Shown: one piece after another, positions 25,011-33,817 of the stretch
How the letters are laid out: each line of letters begins with the position of its first letter
Numbering within the stretch: position 1 is the stretch's first letter
Assembly: GCA_016184455.1 (NCBI GenBank)
Contig: JACPCS010000131.1
Span: 1 to 56,322, forward strand
Length of the DNA: 56,322 nucleotides
Direction: 5' to 3'
Origin: Acidobacteriota bacterium
GTDB taxonomy: Bacteria; Acidobacteriota; Vicinamibacteria; Vicinamibacterales; UBA2999
The notes under the pieces: generated by a model
What the model saw: the letters and a program-made list of their open reading frames with translations, nothing else
What the model was told of the DNA's origin: nothing
The model's database searches: none
Translations under genes and position numbers: made by a program

Positions 25011-26216
25011 ATGGGCTCGCACATGGGTTCGCATCCCGGTTCCGGCCGACGCCGCTTCCTGACGAGCGGCGGCGCGCTCGCGGCATTCGTGATGGGCGCC
25101 GTCCGGTCGCTGCGCGGCCAGACCGCAGCGCCGCCCCCGTACGAACCGCAGGGCCTGCTCGCCTACGGCCAGCCGTCGAAGTTCACCGGCCACATTTTGC
25201 GCCGCACGACGCAGCGTCCGACCGCGATCACCGACACCGCGCTGATGACGCCGCTGCACGAGCTGGACGGCATCATCACCCCGTCGGGGCTCCACTTCCT
25301 GATGGACCACACCAACGGCATCCCCGACATCGATCCCCAGAAACATCGGCTGATGGTGCACGGCATGGTCGATCGGCCGCTCATCTTCACGGTGGAAGAC
25401 ATCAAGCGCTTCCCGTCCGTGTCGCGCATCCACTTCCTGGAGTGCAACGCCAACAGCCGGCCGCTGCGCGGCCCGAACCGCGAGTCGGTGCAGCTCATCC
25501 ACGGACGCACGAGCTGCAGCGAATGGACCTGGATCATCGCCGAAGGCGGCGAGTCGAACAAGTACACGATGAGCATTCCGCTCGCCAAAGGACTGGACGA
25601 CGTCATCGTCGCCTGGGCGCAGAATGGCGAGCCGATTCGGCCGCACCAGGGCTTTCCGCTGCGGCTCATCGTCCCGGGCTTCGAAGCGATTCGCGCCGTC
25701 AAATGGCTGAACCGCATTCACGTCGTGGACAAGCCGTATGCGGCGTGGCACGAAGCCGGCAACAACGCCGACACCGCGGCCGACGGCAAGGGCATGTGGT
25801 TCCGGTTCGAGCTCGGACCGAAGGCGGTGATCACCCGGCCCTCCGGCGGGCAGAAGCTGCCCGGACCGGGGTTCTACGAGATCACGGGGCTGGCGTGGAC
25901 GGGCGGCGGCCTCGTGCGCCGCGTCGACATCTCGACTGACGGCGGCAAGACGTATCAGGAGGCGCAGCTCCAGCAGCCGGTACTGCGGTACGCGCACACG
26001 CGCTTTCGCTTCCCGTGGCGCTGGAAGGGCGAGGAGTGCGTGATCCAGGCGCGCTGCACGGACGAACGCGGCGAAGTGCAGCCGACGATCGAGGAAGCCG
26101 CGAAGATTTTCAACACGACCGTCGACTATTTCTATCAGGCTGATCACTTCAACGGCATCCAGCCGTGGCGCATCGCTCGGGACGGCAGCGTGACCAATGC
26201 CATTGCGGGAGCGTGA
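25011..26216 (+). CDS. Sulfite dehydrogenase-like molybdopterin enzyme (SoxC/YedY fold)
   Basis: This 401-residue Tat-exported protein carries the twin-arginine signal SGRRRFLTSGGALAAFVMGA. The molybdopterin domain includes TPLHELDGIITPSGLHF, HRLMVHGMVDRPLIFTVED, the Mo-ligand Cys145 in HFLECNANSR, and HGRTSCSEWT. The C-terminal Ig-like dimerisation domain follows (GFYEITGLAWTGGGLVRRVDIS ... RFPWRWKGEE). Between Thr173 and Trp174 about 20 residues normally present in this family (after SCSEWTG, the STLL.E.GV segment) are absent, while the frame stays open. This is odd because the segment lies near the cofactor pocket. An adjacent cytochrome c gene (26220) matches the SoxC-SoxD pairing. Confidence 0.82.
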   Translation: MGSHMGSHPGSGRRRFLTSGGALAAFVMGAVRSLRGQTAAPPPYEPQGLLAYGQPSKFTGHILRRTTQRPTAITDTALMTPLHELDGIITPSGLHFLMDHTNGIPDIDPQKHRLMVHGMVDRPLIFTVEDIKRFPSVSRIHFLECNANSRPLRGPNRESVQLIHGRTSCSEWTWIIAEGGESNKYTMSIPLAKGLDDVIVAWAQNGEPIRPHQGFPLRLIVPGFEAIRAVKWLNRIHVVDKPYAAWHEAGNNADTAADGKGMWFRFELGPKAVITRPSGGQKLPGPGFYEITGLAWTGGGLVRRVDISTDGGKTYQEAQLQQPVLRYAHTRFRFPWRWKGEECVIQARCTDERGEVQPTIEEAAKIFNTTVDYFYQADHFNGIQPWRIARDGSVTNAIAGA

Positions 26217-26219
26217 TCG

Positions 26220-26735
26220 ATGCAACCGCGTGAGCTGCTGCTGATCGGGATGATTGCGAGCGCCTGCGTCCCCGCGCTGGCACAGGGGCCGACGTTCGGG
26301 TTTGGACGCACGCCGACGGCCGAGGAGATCAAGGCCGCCGATACGGCGGCCGCGCCAGACGGCACGGGGCTCCCGCCGGGCCGGGGCACCGCAAAGGAAG
26401 GCGCGGCGGTGTACACGCAGAAGTGCGCGGCCTGCCACGGACCGAACGGCACCGGCACGCCGCTCCATCGCGGGCTCATCCCTCTCGGCAACGCCAAGCC
26501 GGTGAAGCTCGACGAGAGCCTCGTCCCGTACGCGACGACCGTGTGGGACTTCATCAACCGCGCGATGCCATGGACGCAGCCGGGCACGCTCACGCCAGAC
26601 GAGGCCTACGCGGTCACCGCCTACGTGCTGTATCTGAACAAGATCATCGGGGAAGGCGACGTCCTCGACCAGACGACGCTGCCGAAGGTCCGCATGCCGC
26701 ATCGCGACAGCATGATCCCGGCGCAGCCGACCTGA
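26220..26735 (+). CDS. SoxD-like monoheme cytochrome c
   Basis: This 171-residue protein has a signal peptide (MQPRELLLIGMIASACVPALA) and one heme motif CAACH at residues 69-73 in GAAVYTQKCAACHGPNGTG. A downstream Met (M159, KVRMPHRDSM) is a candidate for the sixth ligand. The length and the TTVWDFINRAMPW ... LTPDEAYAVTAYVLYLN segments match the cytochrome partner of sulfite dehydrogenases. It starts three bases after the molybdoenzyme stop and would take electrons from it to a periplasmic acceptor. A DUF6152 gene follows. Confidence 0.88.
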   Translation: MQPRELLLIGMIASACVPALAQGPTFGFGRTPTAEEIKAADTAAAPDGTGLPPGRGTAKEGAAVYTQKCAACHGPNGTGTPLHRGLIPLGNAKPVKLDESLVPYATTVWDFINRAMPWTQPGTLTPDEAYAVTAYVLYLNKIIGEGDVLDQTTLPKVRMPHRDSMIPAQPT

Positions 26736-26793
26736 AAGCCGGGCGCGCGGCGGCAGTTTGGCAACTACCCCGGGCGTTAGAGAGGAGGCGGCC

Positions 26794-27177
26794 ATGACTG
26801 CAAGAGTGCTCGGCCTCATCGTCCTCGGTGCCGCGCTCGCCGGCGCGCCGGCGCTCGCCCACCACTCGACAGCGATGTTCGACCAGTCGAAGGTGACCTA
26901 CCGTACTGGCACGATCAAGCAGCTCGAGTGGGTCAACCCGCACGTCTGGCTGCACGTCACACTCACCGACGGCAACGGCCGCGAGGCGGTGTGGTCGTTC
27001 GAGGCGGGGTCGCCGCTGCAGCTCACGCAGCTTGGCTGGAAGCCGGACAACTTCCGCGCCGGGGCAAAGGTGGACGTCGGCTTCCGGCCGATGAAGGACG
27101 GCTCGCGCGGCGGGCAGCTCATGAACGTCACCCCGGCCGGCGGCCAGAAGGTCTGCTCGAACCGCGGCTGCGAGTAG
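26794..27177 (+). CDS. DUF6152 family exported protein
   Basis: This 127-residue protein has a signal peptide (MTARVLGLIVLGAALAGAPAL-A) and a mature start HHSTAMFDQSKVTYRTGTIK followed by QLEWVNPHVWLHVTLTDGNG. The HHS/MFD opening and WVNPHVWLHV match the DUF6152 signature. The ATG at 26794 is chosen because GAGAGGAGG stands just before it; the upstream open frame adds only non-signal sequence. This is the second of three DUF6152 copies, here beside a molybdoenzyme-cytochrome pair and not beside a PDGxPDLxGxW gene. Confidence 0.83.
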   Translation: MTARVLGLIVLGAALAGAPALAHHSTAMFDQSKVTYRTGTIKQLEWVNPHVWLHVTLTDGNGREAVWSFEAGSPLQLTQLGWKPDNFRAGAKVDVGFRPMKDGSRGGQLMNVTPAGGQKVCSNRGCE

Positions 27178-27195
27178 CGCTTCAACGCCCGACTT

Positions 27196-27264
27196 CCAAC
27201 TCCCACACTCCCAAAACGAGCACGGAACGGGTTGGGAGTTGGCTGCTTGGCAGTTGGGAGTTCC
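27196..27264. repeat. Degenerate GTTGGGA repeats in an intergenic gap
   Basis: CCAACTCCCA (27196-27205) is the inverse of TGGGAGTTGG (27233-27242), and GTTGGGAGTTCC follows at 27253-27264. The 3' part reads as near-heptamers (GTTGGGA, GTTGGCT, GCTTGGCA, GTTGGGA). The hairpin could end transcription of both converging genes. Confidence 0.5.
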
Positions 27265-27266
27265 GG

Positions 27267-27797
27267 TCAGTCGAACCGACCGTCAGGCGGGAAGCGAATC
27301 GTCTGATCGAACCGCGACGGCACGGTCATGTCCTTGTCGCCGCGAGCGGGCTGCACAATCGCCTCCGCGATGTAGAGCCGTCCCTTGCTGACATAGAGCG
27401 AGCTGCGCGCCCGGCTGCCGTCCGTGCGATCCACGACGAGCGTCAATCCATAGATCGCCCGCTCGTCGTTGTAGACGCGCGGGAAATCGGTGAACAGCAG
27501 GTCGCCTTCGCGCATCAGGACGTACGCGGCCTCGTTGAGCAGATTCGTTGCCGCATCGGTATGGCCGGCGAGATCGACGACCGTCAGCCGGTACAGGACA
27601 TGATCGTCCTCCGCCGAGTAGATGGTCGCAGGGAGCCCCTTCAGCAGCGTCGACTGGTGCGTCGCCGCCCTGACCTGTGGAGGCGCGGGAAACTGAATGG
27701 CGACATTCCGATCGAGATAGATGTATTCCTGCCAGGCGGCTGCGGCGTGACCGGTGACCATGACAACGGCCAGGACGGCAAGTACAGCGATCCGCAT
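27267..27797 (-). CDS. Exported hypothetical protein
   Basis: This 176-residue protein has a signal peptide (MRIAVLAVLAVVMVTGHAAAA). The mature part is beta-rich: WQEYIYLDRNVAIQFPAPP, HVLYRLTVVDLAGH, GLTLVVDRTDGSRARSSLYVSKGRLYIAEA and FDQTIRFPPDGRFD at the C-terminus. This pattern of a substrate-like FPAPP near the start and two long strands resembles a small secreted family of unknown role. A purine-rich GGGAGGG site lies before the ATG. No enzyme motif is visible. Confidence 0.65.
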   Translation of the reverse strand: MRIAVLAVLAVVMVTGHAAAAWQEYIYLDRNVAIQFPAPPQVRAATHQSTLLKGLPATIYSAEDDHVLYRLTVVDLAGHTDAATNLLNEAAYVLMREGDLLFTDFPRVYNDERAIYGLTLVVDRTDGSRARSSLYVSKGRLYIAEAIVQPARGDKDMTVPSRFDQTIRFPPDGRFD

Positions 27798-27970
27798 GGC
27801 ACCCTCCCCTGCGCGGGCGCCAGCATAGCACGGCGTACGTCCTCGTCCGCGTGGACAAGGAATGGGTGGGCCTGCAGGTCGGCGTTCCGGCTGGGTTCGA
27901 GCCCGAACGCCGCTGCGACCACATCGGGTTTCGCGTCATCGCCGTTGAGGTCGCGCGATAGCGCGTTCGC

Positions 27971-29653
27971 TCAGCGAAAGCAGGGGAAGCCCAGACGGCC
28001 GAACCGGCCCGTCGGCGGGCGCCTCTTGTCCACCAGGAGCAGTCCTCCCGAACCCTCGATCTCGTCGTAGTTATCCGTCAGGTACGCGTGCAGCCGCGGA
28101 TACGCCTTGAAGTCGTCGAGAACCGGGTCGTGCGTGGAGAACGCGAACGGCACCGATTGGCGCTGAAGGAGCGCAAGCGACTGCGCCTCGTGTGCCGTGT
28201 CGGACCGCCACCCGTGGTGCCACTGCAGCTGACCACCGGCAATCTTGCGTTGAGCGTAGTAGGCGACTTGATAGGGCGTGGATCCCGTGACGATCAGCCG
28301 ATCACCATCACGCGTGCAGTCGTGAAGGTATCGGATCATGATCTTCTGCCGCCCGTTCGAGTCGGTCGTTTGCCACGCAGCCCGGTCCAACTCCTGTGCT
28401 TCGTCGGCCGGCTGGTAGGCGTCGATTGCGCGTGAGCTGAGCAGCTGCCTGTAGGTCACGCTGAGCTCGTCCAATTCGTTGGGTGAGAGGAGATCCCGAT
28501 CGAGATAGCCAGCCGCTGCGACAGCCGTGATGAGGACAGCGCCGGCGCTGACGGTGTGCTGCGCGAGGCGCCAGATGCGTGTCCCCGCCTCGAACGGGTG
28601 GCCGGCCAGCAGCCGTGCCCCGAGCGCCGCGGACAGCGGCAGCACGGCCACGTAATAGCTCTCCTCGCGGACGAGCCGGCTCGCCGCGACGATTGATGTT
28701 GCCGCCGCGAGAATCGTCGCACACGCGTGAGGCCTCATCCGCCTCCCGCGCCAGTACCACACCAGCAGGTCGAGGCCGACCGACAGCAGCGCCAGCATCG
28801 GAATCAACAGAGTGATCTGCACGAGCCAGATGAGACTCTGCTCGCGCGACAGCCGCCAACCCGAGGCCGTCGTCGTGTCGACGATGCGGCGCGGGTCGAT
28901 GTCTCCAAGGACGTCGTACGGCGATCCGGCTGGCGGAGCCCACACGCGGCCCCATGCAGCTCGAGTTCGCACGAAGTCGGGAAGGCTCTCGTGAACGTGA
29001 ACGAGCACCACCCAGGGGACGACGAGCAGGCCAGCGACCGCCGCATAGACGCTTGCGTCGCGAATCATCGCCGCCGCCGACCTCGACGACGGCACGGAGA
29101 CGCGAGCGAGCGCGAACGCCAGCACGAATACGATGCCGACGTACACGCCGTGATCATGCCGAAGCAGAAACGCCACGGCCGTTGCGGCGCCGGCAGCCGC
29201 CGCGCGTCTCGTGTCCGGTCGATCGATGTACCGCCAGCCGACCGCGACGGCCAGGGCGTAGACGAACAGCTTCGGAGACTGGAACCACTCCATCGACGCA
29301 ACGGCGAGCAGTGCGACCAGGATCGCGGCAAGGGACGCGGCCGCGGATTGCGACAACCGCAGCGCGAGGTGAAATCCGATCAGCATGCTTGCGAGGATGA
29401 AGCTCCAGTAGATGAGGAACTCGCCGATCAGTCGGCTCCCGACGACCCACTGCATCACCGCCGATAACGCGGTCTGCAGCGGCCACCCGATCACGTAGAA
29501 GTCGCGATACGGACGATCGCCGGCCAGGAGCGCGCTCGACTCCCACAGCACGTAGAAGTTCACGTCATAGATCTGCTCGACGACCGCATAGAGAACGAGC
29601 GCGACCGTGAGGAGAGTGACCAGCGCGTAGAGACTCCGCACTCTGGACTGCAT
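27971..29653 (-). CDS. Polytopic membrane protein, glycosyltransferase 39-like
   Basis: This 560-residue membrane protein has about 10 hydrophobic segments in the first 430 residues and a soluble tail of about 130 residues. The first periplasmic loop reads LLAGDRPYRDFYVIGWPLQ, with the Asp and Arg found at the active site of PMT/GT39-type lipid-linked sugar transferases. A HDHGVYVGI loop follows the next TMs. The tail (DGDRLIVTGSTPYQVAYYAQ) looks like a small alpha/beta domain. A -10 (TAGAAT) lies ten bases before the ATG. The product is likely a transferase from polyprenyl-phosphate sugars to a cell-envelope acceptor, but the specificity is unknown. Confidence 0.7.
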   Translation of the reverse strand: MQSRVRSLYALVTLLTVALVLYAVVEQIYDVNFYVLWESSALLAGDRPYRDFYVIGWPLQTALSAVMQWVVGSRLIGEFLIYWSFILASMLIGFHLALRLSQSAAASLAAILVALLAVASMEWFQSPKLFVYALAVAVGWRYIDRPDTRRAAAAGAATAVAFLLRHDHGVYVGIVFVLAFALARVSVPSSRSAAAMIRDASVYAAVAGLLVVPWVVLVHVHESLPDFVRTRAAWGRVWAPPAGSPYDVLGDIDPRRIVDTTTASGWRLSREQSLIWLVQITLLIPMLALLSVGLDLLVWYWRGRRMRPHACATILAAATSIVAASRLVREESYYVAVLPLSAALGARLLAGHPFEAGTRIWRLAQHTVSAGAVLITAVAAAGYLDRDLLSPNELDELSVTYRQLLSSRAIDAYQPADEAQELDRAAWQTTDSNGRQKIMIRYLHDCTRDGDRLIVTGSTPYQVAYYAQRKIAGGQLQWHHGWRSDTAHEAQSLALLQRQSVPFAFSTHDPVLDDFKAYPRLHAYLTDNYDEIEGSGGLLLVDKRRPPTGRFGRLGFPCFR

Positions 29654-29663
29654 CGGCGGTCCA

Positions 29664-29669
29664 ATTCTA
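29664..29669 (-). promoter_or_regulatory. -10 element of the 29653 membrane protein gene
   Basis: TAGAAT on the minus strand, then ten bases, then the ATG at 29653. It overlaps the 3' end of the antiporter pseudogene. Confidence 0.4.
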
Positions 29670-30497
29670 CGGGGCCCACGCACCGACCGGGCCGAGCCGC
29701 CGCAGGATCGGTGTGGTCGCGAGCGTCCCGCCGAACTTCCCTGCCGTCGCTGCGATGACGCCGCAGAGCGCCCACTGATCCACGCTTGAGAGCAGGCCGA
29801 CCTCGGTGCGCATGCCGGTGAGCGCGAAGAACGCCGGCAGCAGCACGGTCGCAAGGTCGCCCAGGCTGCGCTCGAGCGATCGCGCGAGGTCGCCGTCGTG
29901 CGGACTCACGGCGCCGAGCAGGAAGGCGCCGAAGACGGCGTGAACCCCGATCGTTTCGGTCGCGAGCGCGGCGAGCAGCATGGCGGCCAGCGCCCACGCG
30001 ACGGCGTCCCGCGCCGAGCGGCCGCGCGCACCGACCGAAAGGCGGCAGAACAGCGGCCTGACGAGGAAGAACATCACCGCAATGAACGCCAGCGTGAGCC
30101 CTGCGACGAGGATCAGGCTCTCGATGCGCGCCTGCACCACGCCGACGACGAACGCGAGCAGGCACCAGGAGACGACGTCGGCGATCGCCGCGCAGGTCAG
30201 CGCCGCCGTGCCGAGGCGGGTCGCCGTCATGCCACGATCCTCAAGAATGCGCGCGAGCACCGGAAATGCGGTGATCGAGAGCGCAATGCCCATGAACAGG
30301 GCGAAGTGGCCAAACGGGACCGCGGCGGTCGACAGCCGCGGGTGGAGATACACGGCCAGCGCGGCGCCGACCGCGAACGGCACGACGATGTCGCCGATGA
30401 CGGGCGGCTGGCTACACCAGGCCAACACGCGGCCGAAGAGGCGGCCAATCACCACGACCGCTGCAAGGGCAAGCAGGAGATGTCCGAGGATGCTCAA
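29667..30497 (-). pseudogene. Cation:proton antiporter (KefB/CPA2 type), degraded
   Basis: The frame starts at a TTG overlapping the kinase stop (TTGA), with the normal opening LSILGHLLLALAAVVVIGRL. After PPVIGD (residue 36) it jumps directly to IVVPFAVGAALAVYLHPRL, so roughly 60 residues covering TM2-TM4 are missing, including the LFLVGLEL part. ALFMGIALSITAFPVLARILEDRGM and the TIGVHAVFGAFLLGAVSPHD motif of TM9 are present. The C-terminus stops after TAGKFGGTLATTPILRRLGP, well before the normal last TMs. With both internal and C-terminal losses it is unlikely to transport. The intact family exchanges K+ or Na+ for H+. Confidence 0.65.
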
Positions 30498-33169
30498 TTG
30501 GTCGGCACGAGGCGGCGGAGTTCCTCCAGCCAGTTCTGGACGACGACGATCTGGGCCGAGGCGCCGCCCTCCGGGACGATCGGAGCGGCGAGGATGAACC
30601 GGTCCCCTTTCGGCGCGATGTCGAAGTCGTGGCCAAGCCCGGCAAAGTATCGACCGAGATTGAAGAGCGTCCTCGCGTTGCCGAACGTGGGACTCCCACC
30701 GGTCTGAACCGGTACGACCACCAGGCTGGTCGGGGTTCGATAAAACAACTCGTTCCCCTTCGGTCCCCACAGAGGCTCCGTGCCTCCGCCGGTGGACACC
30801 TGCCAGCGCCCACGCTCCACGTCCGGGAACGGCCGTACGTAGATTTCGGGTTGCCCCGATTCGTTCGAGTCGTAAGCGAGCCACCGTCCGTCGGGCGAGA
30901 CCGACGCGGATCCCTCATTGAACTCCGTCTGGAGCAGAACCTTGGTCTGTCGCTCCCCCGCCATGGACAGGACGGACACGTCACACGGCCCGGCGCTGGC
31001 GGCACGGCATTCCAGGAACACCAGGTCTCGCCCGCCATTCCCCCAGGACTCGGGGAATTCGTACTGCGGTCCCGTCGTCAGGCGTTCCTCCGGCCCGGTG
31101 CCATCCGCTCGTCTCGAGTAGAGGTCGTAGTTTCCGGATCGATTGGAGGCAAAGACGACGCGCTCGCCATCCGGGGTCCAAAGCGGCCACGCGTCAGTCG
31201 CTGGATCGAAGGTCAAGCGCGTGGTCGTGCCGCGAGCCAGGTTGTAGATCCAAATGTCTTGAGCGGCCCACACGGCGACGCGTTGCCCATCGGGCGACAC
31301 GCGCGGGCTTGCGTAGTCGCGCCCCTCCACGGCGAGGGCTTCCTCGCCGCCGTCGCGCCCCACCCACGCCAAGGTCCGTCCGCCGGCTGCTCCTGTGCCC
31401 GGCCTATACACCAGCGTCCCGTTCTCGGATAGCCAGTACTGCGCGGTGCTCGCACCAGTCCGTGTGATGCCTTCCAGAAGGGCGACTGGATCCCCGGTGA
31501 CTTCGAGCCGTTCCAGATCGAACGGCACTGCCATCAGGGTGGTGCCCCGCACGAACACGAGGTGACCGGACGACGCATAGAGTGGAGCGGCTCCCCCGAT
31601 CAGGATCCGTTGTTCACCTGCCTCCAGCGACAGCACGGCCAGGCGGTCGGACGTCCAATCAGATCCCTTCCTGAGGTAGAAGACAACAGCTTTACCCCCG
31701 GGCAGGACCCGGGGTGAGATGTAGCCCTGGCTTGCCTCAGCCTCCGGAGTCAGCCGCTCGACTGAGCCGCCGCCACCGGCTGACACTCTGTACAAGCCGT
31801 CATCTTTTGCGAAGATCACCGTGTCATCAACGCCCCACGCACTGCCGAGAATGCCTGCGCCCGTGTCAACGATCTCGACTGGCGGCCCGCCACTGGCCGC
31901 CACCTTCACGAGCGCCGTCCCACGCTCGAACCCGATCCACGCGCCATCGGGAGAGAAAAACGGATCCGTGGCGTTCTCCGTTCCCGGCACAGCCCGAACC
32001 TCGAGCGCGTCGGTGTCTCGCACGAACAGCACTCGCCCTCGCTTGGCGTCCTCGCCCACATAGACGATTCGGCGGCCGTCGGGCGAGATGATCACATTGC
32101 GTCCGCCCAGGTTGGTCAGCGGGGCGCTCTCCGGCGGAGTGATGACGAACCGCGAGACTGTCGGTGAGCTTCCGGATTCAGGACGGGTCAGGTTCCAGAC
32201 GGCGATGCCCGTGAGGACGCTTGCGGCTGCGATCCCAGCGACCCATGGCATCGCGCGCCGCCACGCCACCGGGCGCGGCGCGCTCGCCATCGGCGTGACC
32301 GCACCGACCTTCGTATCGCCGCCCACGATCCACTCCAGCTCGCGACGGATATCCTTTGCCGACTGCCATCGCTCGTCAGGATCTTTGATGAGGCACGTCT
32401 TGATCAGCCGTTCCAGCGGCGGCGGCGACGTCGGCTGGAGTTTCGCGAGCGGCGCCGGCTCGCTGTTCATGATGGCACCGATCAGGCTCGCCTGGCTCTT
32501 GCCCTCGAACGCCCTCCTGCCGGTGACCATCTCGTACACGACCGCGCCGAACGCAAAGATGTCGGTGCGCGCATCGGCCTCGTGGCCTTCGAGCTGCTCC
32601 GGCGCCATGTACTGCAGCGTGCCGAGGATCGTCCCTGGCATGGTGACCGGACTGTCCTGCGTCGGCAGCGCCGACAGCGCCGACACGGGAGAGACGTGCA
32701 GCTTCGCCAGCCCGAAATCGAGCAGTTTCGTGCCGCTCTTCGTCAGCATGATGTTGCCCGGCTTCAGGTCGCGATGGACGATGCCGGCCTTGTGCGCCTT
32801 ATCGAGCGCGTCGGCGATCTCGACGGCGTACTTCAGCGCTTGGGCAAGCGGGAGCGCACCCTTGGTCAGGAGCTGGGCGAGCGTCTCCCCTTCCAGGTAC
32901 TCCATGACCAGGAAGTCGACGCCATCCTGCTGCCCGACGTCGTACACCGGACAGATGTGCGGGTGACTCAACGCAGCAAGCGTCTTCGCTTCCGCCTCGA
33001 ACCGCTGCTTCAGGTGAGGGTCGGTCGCGACGTGCGCGGGAAGGACTTTGACGGCGACCGTGCGATCGAGACGCGTGTCTCGGGCCCTGTACACCTCGCC
33101 CATGCCGCCGGCGCCGAGAGCGGACTGAATCTCGTACGGCCCGAGGCGAGTGCCCGAGGCCAGAGCCAT
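30494..33169 (-). CDS. Ser/Thr protein kinase with a TolB/WD40-like propeller
   Basis: This 891-residue transmembrane kinase has a Gly-loop GAGGMGEV (residues 19-26), Lys41 in AVKVL, HRDLKPGN with catalytic Asp134, DFG at 151-153, and an activation loop then GTLQYMAPEQLEGHEADART. After the kinase domain comes a single TM (PWVAGIAAASVLTGIAVWNL, about 308-328). The outer part is a six- or seven-blade propeller of TolB/PD40 type, with repeats of the form SPDGRRIVYVG, SPDGAWIGFE, SPDGQRVAVWA, TPDGERVVFASNRSG and SPDGRWLAYDSNESG. It probably senses an extracellular signal and phosphorylates cytoplasmic targets. A -10 lies nine bases before the ATG. The antiporter pseudogene overlaps its stop. Confidence 0.93.
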   Translation of the reverse strand: MALASGTRLGPYEIQSALGAGGMGEVYRARDTRLDRTVAVKVLPAHVATDPHLKQRFEAEAKTLAALSHPHICPVYDVGQQDGVDFLVMEYLEGETLAQLLTKGALPLAQALKYAVEIADALDKAHKAGIVHRDLKPGNIMLTKSGTKLLDFGLAKLHVSPVSALSALPTQDSPVTMPGTILGTLQYMAPEQLEGHEADARTDIFAFGAVVYEMVTGRRAFEGKSQASLIGAIMNSEPAPLAKLQPTSPPPLERLIKTCLIKDPDERWQSAKDIRRELEWIVGGDTKVGAVTPMASAPRPVAWRRAMPWVAGIAAASVLTGIAVWNLTRPESGSSPTVSRFVITPPESAPLTNLGGRNVIISPDGRRIVYVGEDAKRGRVLFVRDTDALEVRAVPGTENATDPFFSPDGAWIGFERGTALVKVAASGGPPVEIVDTGAGILGSAWGVDDTVIFAKDDGLYRVSAGGGGSVERLTPEAEASQGYISPRVLPGGKAVVFYLRKGSDWTSDRLAVLSLEAGEQRILIGGAAPLYASSGHLVFVRGTTLMAVPFDLERLEVTGDPVALLEGITRTGASTAQYWLSENGTLVYRPGTGAAGGRTLAWVGRDGGEEALAVEGRDYASPRVSPDGQRVAVWAAQDIWIYNLARGTTTRLTFDPATDAWPLWTPDGERVVFASNRSGNYDLYSRRADGTGPEERLTTGPQYEFPESWGNGGRDLVFLECRAASAGPCDVSVLSMAGERQTKVLLQTEFNEGSASVSPDGRWLAYDSNESGQPEIYVRPFPDVERGRWQVSTGGGTEPLWGPKGNELFYRTPTSLVVVPVQTGGSPTFGNARTLFNLGRYFAGLGHDFDIAPKGDRFILAAPIVPEGGASAQIVVVQNWLEELRRLVPTN

Positions 33170-33178
33170 GTGCGCGCC

Positions 33179-33184
33179 ATTCTA
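33179..33184 (-). promoter_or_regulatory. -10 element of the kinase gene
   Basis: TAGAAT on the minus strand, nine bases (GGCGCGCAC), then the ATG at 33169. There is no ribosome-binding site between them. Confidence 0.45.
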
Positions 33185-33235
33185 AACGAAACCGGCGCGG
33201 CGCCCGCGTTGCCCTGCGATCCGGCTCCGGACACG

Positions 33236-33817
33236 TCACCCGGCGTGCCGGACCGCTGCCCATCGCCCCCGAACATCGACGTCTTGCAGTTCGTCTGCCA
33301 GTCGTTCGATCTCGCGCTCGAGAAGCGGCTCATCGAGCGCCGCCGAACTCCGACGGATGGCCAGCCGCGCATCCTCCGCGTCGCGCTCGCGCGTCGACAA
33401 CAGCTTGAAGACGATGAAATCTTCCAGCGTGAGCACGCGCAGGTGCACCCCGCGCAACGTCGAGATCACCGCTCGTCTCACCGCGACCTCGGCATAGCGA
33501 GCGCTTCGCGGTCGAACCAGATCGATGGTGTTGAGACCGGTATCGGGCGCGGCGCCGACCACCGTCAGTCGGGAGAGATGCAGCCCGCCGAACCGGACCT
33601 CTTCGAACGTGACATGCGTCTGAACTCCCTTATCCAGCAACGCTTGGCGGGCGCGCGTGGCAGACACGTCGATCACGGCCAGGTCGGCGTCGCGGGTCTC
33701 ACGAGGCTCGCCGTACGCGGCGGTGAGCAGCCCCCCGTACAGCGCGTAGGCCAGACCCGAGGACTCGAACGCGTCAGCCGCGAGCAGAGCGACCGCTGTC
33801 GGGTCGTTCAGATCCAC
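33236..33817 (-). CDS. Nucleotidyltransferase (AbiEii/MNT-like)
   Basis: This 193-residue protein (GTG start) begins with NDPTAVALLAADAFESSGLAYALYGG and then AAYGEPRETRDADLAVIDVSA, the GG...RxTxDxDL pattern of minimal nucleotidyltransferases, with Asp-Ala-Asp at the catalytic pair. IDLVRPRSARYAEVAVRRAV and EDFIVFKLLSTRERDAEDARLAIRR follow, as in the family used as a toxin in AbiEii-type and MNT-HEPN systems. It overlaps the 55-residue ORF upstream by 44 bases in another frame, so the pair is coupled. Toxin activity and NTP choice are not shown. Confidence 0.7.
   Translation of the reverse strand: MDLNDPTAVALLAADAFESSGLAYALYGGLLTAAYGEPRETRDADLAVIDVSATRARQALLDKGVQTHVTFEEVRFGGLHLSRLTVVGAAPDTGLNTIDLVRPRSARYAEVAVRRAVISTLRGVHLRVLTLEDFIVFKLLSTRERDAEDARLAIRRSSAALDEPLLEREIERLADELQDVDVRGRWAAVRHAG

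Noticed and set aside
24960..26819. Long minus-strand open frame of 619 codons
   Set aside because: It is antisense to the molybdoenzyme and cytochrome genes, which have clear motifs.
27828..27961. Plus-strand segment reading VLVRVDKEWVGLQVGVPAGF then ...IGFRVIAVEVAR before a stop
   Set aside because: It looks like the end of a protein, but there is no start and I cannot match it to a family; it may be a gene scrap.
30494..33169. A second enzyme activity in the kinase propeller
   Set aside because: The SPDGxxI/VxF repeats are typical TolB/PD40 sensor repeats; nothing suggests catalysis.
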